In this document: positions 48,710-53,638 of the stretch, in pieces
Numbering within the stretch: the first letter of the stretch is position 1
Layout: every line of letters begins with the position of its first letter
Origin: Rhizobiales bacterium CCH10-E5
GTDB taxonomy: Bacteria > Pseudomonadota > Alphaproteobacteria > Rhizobiales > Beijerinckiaceae
DNA length: 53,638 nucleotides
Direction: 5' to 3'
Assembly (NCBI GenBank): GCA_001556125.1
Contig: LSIG01000041.1
Location: 1 to 53,638 of the forward strand
Made by a program: the position numbers and the translations under genes
Notes under the pieces: model-generated
Told to the model about the DNA's origin: nothing
The model's input: only the letters and a program-made list of their open reading frames with translations
Database searches by the model: none

Positions 48710-50317
48710 ATGGTCACGCCTCCTCCGAACATGAACCGTTCCCAAGGCGCGAAACGACGGAACCGTGATGGCTCTCGGGGCTGTGAGGAGGCATGCATCG
48801 ACCGTCACGGTTCCCGCCGCAAGGCATCGTGCCGCGTCAGCGGGCCAGAGTCGCAGGCGGCCATACTGGCTCATGCCGGCGGGCACCGCCAGCGTATTCT
48901 GTTCGTCACGTCAGAGATCGCCGATTACGTCAAGGTCGGCGGGCTTGGCGATGTCTCAGCCGCCCTGCCGCGCGCGCTTCGCCAGCAGCACGATGTGCGC
49001 GTCCTCATCCCGGGCTACCGCGAGTTGCTCGCAAGCCTTGGGACCATCCCGGTCGTGGGGCGGCTCGGCGGCCTTTCAAGCTTGCCCGCCTGCGATCTCG
49101 GCCGGATCGAGACCCGCGACGGTCTGACCATCTACGTCCTGCTCTGTCCCGAGCTCTACGATCGCGAGGGCTCGCCTTACGTGGACGTGAACGGGGCCGA
49201 CTGGGCCGACAACGATGTCCGCTTCGCAAGGCTCGGACTGGCTGCGGCCGACATCGCCTGTGGTCTTGGCGACCCGACGTGGGCACCGGACCTCATCCAT
49301 CTCAACGACTGGCCGTCCGCTCTCGCTCCGGCCTACCTCGCCTGGCGCGGACGCCCGACGCCGAGCATCATGACCATTCACAATCTCGCCTATCAAGGGG
49401 TGTTCGGTCGCGACCGTCTCGGAGCACTCGGCATTCCGGACGCCGCCTTTCAGATGCACGGCGTCGAGTTCTGCGGGGACCTCTCCTTCCTCAAGGCTGG
49501 TATCTTCTATGCCTCGCACGTCACCACCGTCAGCCCGACTTACGCCGAGGAGATCACCACCCCGGAGCTCGGCTGCGGCCTCGACGGGCTCCTGCGCACA
49601 AGGGCCCGCGAGGGACGCCTTACCGGCATCCTCAACGGGATCGACGAGAGCTGGGATCCCCGCACCGACCCTCATCTGGCAAGCCCATTCGACGCCAATG
49701 ACTGGAAAGGCAAGAGCGTCAACGCCCAGGAGGTCAGGAACGCGTTCGGCCTCGCTGTATCGCGCGGGCCGCTCTTCGCCGTGGTGTCGCGCCTCGTGCA
49801 TCAGAAGGGCCTCGACCTGACCATCCAGGCCACCGAAACGATCGTTCGGCAAGGCGGTCAGATCGTCGTCACCGGTCGGGGAGAGGGTCGGCTCGAGGCG
49901 GAACTGCAGAACCTGACCGCCCGCTATCCAGGGAAGGTCGGCGTCAAGATCGGGTTCAATGAAGGTGTCGCCCGGCGCATGCTCGCCGGAAGCGATTTTC
50001 TGCTGATGCCCTCACGGTTCGAGCCCTGCGGATTGAGCCAGATGTATGCCCAAAGGTTCGGCTCGCTGCCTGTCGCCCACCGAACGGGCGGCCTGGCCGC
50101 TACGATCGAGGACGGGATCACGGGCTTCCTCTTCAAGGACCTGTCGCTCGCCGGTTTCCTGCACGCCGTCTACCGCTCGATCGACACCTTCGGCTCACGC
50201 CGACAGCTCAAGGCGATGCGCCGAAGCGCCATGGCGCGCAGCTTCGGGTGGCCGCAGTCAGCCTCTGATTACGCGGCGGTCTACGACTCCGTCGTCCGAA
50301 ACGTCGGCGTTCGATGA
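48710..50317 (+). CDS. glgA: Glycogen synthase (GT5)
   Basis: Residues from about 62 follow GlgA: RILFVTSEIADYVKVGGLGDVSAALPRAL (the K-V-G-G-L ADP-glucose site), HLNDWPSALAPAYLAWRG, TIHNLAYQG, SFLKAGIFYASHVTTVSPTYAEEI, GILNGIDESWDPRTD, and the C-terminal MPSRFEPCGLSQMYAQRFGSLPVAHRTGGLA with E-x7-Y in place of the second acidic residue. It extends alpha-1,4-glucan from ADP-glucose. The 535-residue length is about 50 more than usual; the first 55 residues (Arg-rich) are not homologous, so the real start may be later, though no good internal ATG exists. No other glg genes are near. Confidence 0.9.
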   Translation: MVTPPPNMNRSQGAKRRNRDGSRGCEEACIDRHGSRRKASCRVSGPESQAAILAHAGGHRQRILFVTSEIADYVKVGGLGDVSAALPRALRQQHDVRVLIPGYRELLASLGTIPVVGRLGGLSSLPACDLGRIETRDGLTIYVLLCPELYDREGSPYVDVNGADWADNDVRFARLGLAAADIACGLGDPTWAPDLIHLNDWPSALAPAYLAWRGRPTPSIMTIHNLAYQGVFGRDRLGALGIPDAAFQMHGVEFCGDLSFLKAGIFYASHVTTVSPTYAEEITTPELGCGLDGLLRTRAREGRLTGILNGIDESWDPRTDPHLASPFDANDWKGKSVNAQEVRNAFGLAVSRGPLFAVVSRLVHQKGLDLTIQATETIVRQGGQIVVTGRGEGRLEAELQNLTARYPGKVGVKIGFNEGVARRMLAGSDFLLMPSRFEPCGLSQMYAQRFGSLPVAHRTGGLAATIEDGITGFLFKDLSLAGFLHAVYRSIDTFGSRRQLKAMRRSAMARSFGWPQSASDYAAVYDSVVRNVGVR

Positions 50318-50497
50318 CCGGACCGGGCATTTGGATGACGACCCGACCCCGAAGCTGCCCACATGCGTGGAATGCTCGGCCGCACGAGTTGCAACGACTC
50401 GCGACCGCAAAAAAAGGGCTGAGCGATCCGTTGCGTCAGATCAAGGAAGCTCGGCCGGAGACCGGACAGATTCTGGCGCAACCAGGAAGGAGCACTC

Positions 50498-50842
50498 ATG
50501 AATCGCCTTGTCGCCTGTGCCGCGTTGTCCCTTGCGGCTTCGCTCGCTCTCACGCTCGAATCCGAGGCGAAGCCCCGTCCTCGTGGCAGCGAGGAAGTCC
50601 TCATCCTGAAGGTCCGGCCGCGCAGCTATCTGGATGCAGGCAACGTCGTGCCGGCAGGCTCGCTCGACGGCGTCACCGGCGGGTATGCGCAAACGCGGTC
50701 CTACCTTAATCTGCCGCCCTGGCAGAACCAGCGGGACCGCTTTGGAGAGGGTGTGCTGCCGGATCCGATCACAGGTCCGTTCATCGGGGCGCGCAATCCG
50801 TTCGGACCGGTCGATTTTCAAGCACCGGGCGGTTTGCGTTGA
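50498..50842 (+). CDS. Secreted hypothetical protein, 114 aa
   Basis: ATG 50498 is preceded by AGGAAGGAGCACTC. The product starts MNRLVACAALSLAASLALTLESEA (Sec signal), then a basic mature part with ILKVRPRSYLDAGNVVPAGS and NPFGPVDF. No family is recognised. It stands alone between glgA and the DUF1622 gene. Confidence 0.65.
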   Translation: MNRLVACAALSLAASLALTLESEAKPRPRGSEEVLILKVRPRSYLDAGNVVPAGSLDGVTGGYAQTRSYLNLPPWQNQRDRFGEGVLPDPITGPFIGARNPFGPVDFQAPGGLR

Positions 50843-51132
50843 GGTTGCGAGGTTGCGAGCCTGGCGCGTAAAGCTCGGCGCAGCTCACGCCGAACTTTTG
50901 CTGCTCCACGTCGCCTCAGTCTTGAGGCCGCCGACAGATCACGGCCGTCCAGCCGCCCCTTTGCCAGGGGCTCCGGGTTATACTTGAGCTTCGATGAGCC
51001 CACGCCGACGGTCAACGCACGGCACGGGTAATTTGGACAACCTGAGCAGCGCATCAGGCCCGTCGTGAACCGGGCCATATGCTGTGACTGCAACGAATGT
51101 TTTCTCCCGAGCGCGGAATCGAGCAAGCGAGC

Positions 51133-51543
51133 ATGGAGCCAGCAGAAATCTTCTCCAATGCCGAGATGCGGGCGCCGATCATTCACGTCCTGCACTGGAT
51201 CGCCACCACGATCGAGGTGATCGGGGTTGCCGCCATTGTGCTGGGTGCGATTGTCTCGACCGCTCTATTCCTTTGGCGAGGCGTTGGCCGCGAGTGGGAT
51301 GCGGCGTTCCGGAGTTACCGGGCCAATCTTGGCCGCGGCATCCTGCTTGGGCTCGAGTTTCTGGTGGCGGCCGACATTATCGGTACGGTCGCCGTGACCC
51401 CTACCTTTCAGAGCCTAGGCGTGCTGGCTCTGATTATCGCCGTACGCACGTTCCTGAGCTTCTCACTTCAGGTCGAAATTGAGGGCCAGTGGCCCTGGCG
51501 ACGGCGCGAGGCGGATCACTATTCGGCTGGTGGCCGGCTTTGA
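51133..51543 (+). CDS. DUF1622 family membrane protein
   Basis: A 136-residue membrane protein. The pattern is an N-terminal amphipathic segment, HVLHWIATTIEVIGVAAIVLGAIVSTALFLW (first span), a FRSYRANLGRGILLGLEFLVAADIIGTVAV segment (second span with the conserved R-x-x-L-G-R-x-I-L-L-G-L-E-x-L-V-A-A-D-I), and SLGVLALIIAVRTFLSFSLQVEIEGQWPWRR. This matches DUF1622, whose function is unknown. The frame is open back to 51097 with a second ATG there. Confidence 0.82.
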   Translation: MEPAEIFSNAEMRAPIIHVLHWIATTIEVIGVAAIVLGAIVSTALFLWRGVGREWDAAFRSYRANLGRGILLGLEFLVAADIIGTVAVTPTFQSLGVLALIIAVRTFLSFSLQVEIEGQWPWRRREADHYSAGGRL

Positions 51544-51793
51544 ACTGAGTGTCTTCTCGACAACCGCTCGCCATTCCTGCCCTGCGAACCGCTGCCTGCT
51601 CATCTGAGCAAGGATCGTCGTGCGCGGCCGCTGGAGTGGCAAGGGCGCGCCACTGGGCCCGCATGTCCTCGACGAGCTGTCTGATCCGACGGCTGATCGC
51701 CACCTCGCCAGCAAGGAGTTGATCCAGTCGAAGTTCGAGCTTGCGCCGTCCCTTCGCCATCACGATCCCGCGCACCTTGGACAAGCTCGGCAT
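51544..51793. other. Intergenic remnant cut by IS256
   Basis: About 250 bases between the DUF1622 stop and the IS256 left end. A minus-strand frame from the IS junction (MAKGRRKLELRLDQLLAGE and following, about 51,434-51,793) looks partly protein-like and could be the 5' portion of an interrupted gene, but it overlaps the DUF1622 gene and has no recognised family. Confidence 0.35.
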
Positions 51794-53155
51794 GGTCGTG
51801 TCCCTGATGGTGGTGTAGCTTCGCGGAGCAACCACGATGCCGGCTTTGGCCGGGCTGGTCAGGCGGCCCCGGCTGGCAGGCTGACGATGGGATCATCGCT
51901 GATCGGCGCGATGCTTTCCAGCGTGATGTAGCGAGCGCGCTGGACGGCCCATTCATCGTTCTGTTCGAGCAGGATTGCACCGACGAGCCTGGTGATGGCC
52001 GCCTCGTTCGGGAAGATGCCGACGACCTCGGTGCGACGCTTGATCTCGCCGTTTAGGCGTTCGAGCGGATTTGTTGAGTGCAGCTTAGCGCGATGTTGCG
52101 TCGGGAAGGTCATGTAGGCGAGCACGTCGGTCTCGGCCGTGTCCATCAGCGCGGCGAGCTTGGGGACGGTCGGCCTGAGTTGGTCGGCGACCCTGCGCCA
52201 TTGCTGGCTTGCGGCCGCCGCATTGTCCTGGGCGAACGCCGTGGCGATGAAGGCGCAGACGACGCGGCGTCCCGAGCGGCCGGCATGGGCGAGCGCGTTC
52301 CTCATGAAGTGAACCCGGCAGCGTTGCCAGGTCGCGGTGAGAACCTTCGAGACGGCCGCCTTGATGCCCTCATGGCTGTCGGAGACGACGAGCTTGACGC
52401 CGCGCAGGCCGCGCCGCGCCAGCTTGCGCAGGAATGCGGTCCAGAAGACTTCGGCCTCGGAGGGGCCGATGTCCATGCCCAGCACCTCGCGCCTTCCGTC
52501 ACCGTTGACGCCGACCGCGACGATCACAGCGACCGAGACGATCCGCCCGGCCTGGCGCACCTTCACATAGGTCGCGTCGATCCAGAGATAGGGCCAGTCG
52601 CCCTCGATCGGCCGGTCGAGGAAGGCCTGCACCCGCTCGTCGATCTCCTCGCAGAGCCGCGACACTTGGCTCTTGGAGATGCCGCTCATCCCCATCGCCT
52701 TGACCAGATCGTCGACCGAGCGGGTCGAGATGCCCTGGATGTAGGCCTCCTGGATTACCGCCGTCAGCGCCTTCTCGGCCATCCGGCGCGGCTCGAGGAA
52801 GCCGGGGAAGTAGCTGCCCTTCCTCAGCTTGGGGATGCGCAGTTCGACCGTGCCGGCGCGCGTCTCCCAATCCCTATCGCGATAGCCGTTGCGCTGCGCC
52901 AGGCGCTCCGGGCTCTTCTCGCCGAAGCCGGCGCCGGTCAGGCTACCGACCTCCAGCTCCATCAGGCGTTGCGCGGCAAAGCCGATCATCTCGCGCAAAA
53001 GATCGGCGTCGGGGCTCTTCTCCAGCAGCCCGCGCAGGTTCATCATCTCGTCGGTCATCGGGGATCTCTCGGTTCAGGGTTGGCGTTCGCAACCCAAACC
53101 TAACCGGCAATCGCCGATGACCACCCTCAGCTACACCACGCTATGGGACACGACC
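51794..53155 (-). mobile_element. IS256-family insertion sequence (right copy, complete)
   Basis: Terminal inverted repeats: GGTCGTGTCCC plus GTGGTGTAGCT (51794-51820) against the complement of 53129-53155, 23 of 27 positions identical with a divergent middle. Length 1362 bp, one transposase gene on the minus strand. Flanking 8-mers CTCGGCAT (left) and ACAATCAA (right) differ, so there is no target duplication here. The right terminus and 54 bp repeat at the window's first bases. Confidence 0.92.
51859..53058 (-). CDS. IS256-family (Mutator) transposase
   Basis: A 399-residue transposase. [44 protein letters not shown] leads into [37 protein letters not shown], then the DDE residues: [14 protein letters not shown] (Asp, about 163), [13 protein letters not shown] (Asp, about 229) and [13 protein letters not shown] (Glu, about 337). 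The C-W-x-H-like [11 protein letters not shown] is the usual conserved block. Looks intact and likely active. Confidence 0.95.
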   Translation of the reverse strand: MTDEMMNLRGLLEKSPDADLLREMIGFAAQRLMELEVGSLTGAGFGEKSPERLAQRNGYRDRDWETRAGTVELRIPKLRKGSYFPGFLEPRRMAEKALTAVIQEAYIQGISTRSVDDLVKAMGMSGISKSQVSRLCEEIDERVQAFLDRPIEGDWPYLWIDATYVKVRQAGRIVSVAVIVAVGVNGDGRREVLGMDIGPSEAEVFWTAFLRKLARRGLRGVKLVVSDSHEGIKAAVSKVLTATWQRCRVHFMRNALAHAGRSGRRVVCAFIATAFAQDNAAAASQQWRRVADQLRPTVPKLAALMDTAETDVLAYMTFPTQHRAKLHSTNPLERLNGEIKRRTEVVGIFPNEAAITRLVGAILLEQNDEWAVQRARYITLESIAPISDDPIVSLPAGAA

Positions 53156-53638
53156 ACAATCAACGTCGGCATAAGGGGTAAAGAGTCATACAAGCCTCTG
53201 CAAAGCATGGTTGCGGACCGTCTAGAAAGGGTCGGCAAGCTGCTTATCATCACCTTCAAATCGCCCGATGGTCCCGTATATGTTCGACTGGAACTGGACT
53301 TCGCGGAGGAGCGCCTAACGCTAAATCCGTTCACCGGGCTAAGCATTCAAGACGATGGTACTCCCGAGGTCGCTGACGCAATCGCAGAGGTAAAGCGTTT
53401 TGCTAATGACCTTTTTGGGAACGGCGAGCTTCAGATTACCGATGCAGATACGGGCGGTCTCATTGCCCGTAAGGACGCGTTTATCCCTCTCAACATGTTT
53501 CTTGACCGCGACGCGGCGGACGCAGACGTAGCGATGTGGCGTACCGAGGCCGAACTGCGACGCTACCCGGAGAGGCGGCTAAATGAACCGCCCCGGCTTC
53601 ACCGGAGGCCATTTGGTTTAAGTCACGCCGCCATTTGC
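53156..53638 (+). pseudogene. Partial gene truncated by IS256, running off the window
   Basis: The frame beginning right at the IS junction (53156) has no stop for 161 codons to the window end. An ATG occurs at 53207, but coding character begins before it (INVGIRGKESYKPLQ), which suggests that the original start was lost to IS256. The predicted segment is soluble and mixed strand/helix, e.g. LLIITFKSPDGPVYVRLELDF and FAEERLTLNPFTGLSI. I do not recognise a family. GC is visibly lower than in the nitrate genes, which fits separate ancestry. Confidence 0.55.

Noticed and set aside
51434..51793. Minus-strand frame from the IS256 border (MAKGRRKLELRLDQ...)
   Set aside because: It overlaps the DUF1622 gene and has no family; the first part might be a real fragment, but I cannot support it.

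Overview
GC-rich (mid-60s % by eye) alphaproteobacterial DNA, most likely from the Hyphomicrobiales (Rhizobiales). The grounds are codon bias, the nas and nar operon layouts, NnrR/NnrU/NnrS-type genes, and a GTCATCCCGG-type intergenic repeat common in that order; genus is not assigned. The window is essentially a nitrate/nitrite metabolism region inside a mobile-element-rich context. The first 54 bp repeat, with one mismatch, the right end of an IS256-family element at 51794-53155. Both lie in the same orientation, so about 51.7 kb is bracketed by direct IS256 copies.

Region by region. (1) 1-8.2 kb is accessory: a structured non-coding stretch (four hexaloop hairpins, a 13-bp inverted repeat, an array of GGGAATC sites), two unrecognised proteins (the second with a phage Rha/antirepressor-like N-terminus), a short REase-like ORF translationally coupled to an unrecognised 441-aa protein, a possible rolling-circle Rep-like protein, and an hsdR remnant. 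(2) 7.8-11.6 kb is the NO/N-oxide response group: nnrU, a DUF1858 protein, a Crp/Fnr NnrR-like regulator and nnrS, with TTG-N8-CAA sites. (3) 11.8-25.4 kb is nitrate assimilation: nasT-nasS, a leader with two ANTAR-type hairpins overlapping an intrinsic terminator, nrtA, an FAD reductase, nasA, nrtB, nrtC/D, a siroheme nitrite reductase, its flavoprotein partner and a siroheme synthase. (4) 25.3-26.9 kb holds a phosphorylase and a methyltransferase gene. (5) 27.1-43.0 kb is a very long minus-strand run: fused narK, narG, narH, narJ, narI, a parvulin, a small protein, hemerythrin, beta-carbonic anhydrase, DUF2478 and a three-gene ABC exporter. It starts at a perfect FNR-type box shared with a divergent narR-like regulator. 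(6) 44.0-46.1 kb is a moaA stump next to an ISL3-family element. (7) 46.1-51.5 kb has small secreted proteins, a Met/Gly/Gln-rich periplasmic protein, glgA and a DUF1622 membrane protein. (8) IS256 then cuts into an open frame that runs off the window end.

How it works together: NrtA-NrtB-NrtC/D imports nitrate, NasA with its FAD partner reduces it to nitrite, and the siroheme reductase with its flavoprotein makes ammonium. NasS-NasT should open the leader terminator when nitrate or nitrite is present. Under low oxygen the Nar system respires nitrate, controlled by FNR-type proteins. NnrS, NnrU, hemerythrin and DUF1858 point to NO or nitrosative stress handling. No nirK, nirS or nor genes occur here. 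Both nitrate reductases need molybdenum cofactor, yet the only moaA here is broken, so another copy must exist if they work.

The best candidates for something undescribed are the hairpin/GGGAATC region with its two downstream genes, and the coupled REase-like pair at 3.7-5.5 kb. The best-supported regulatory discovery is the NasT target leader at 13.64-13.73 kb.
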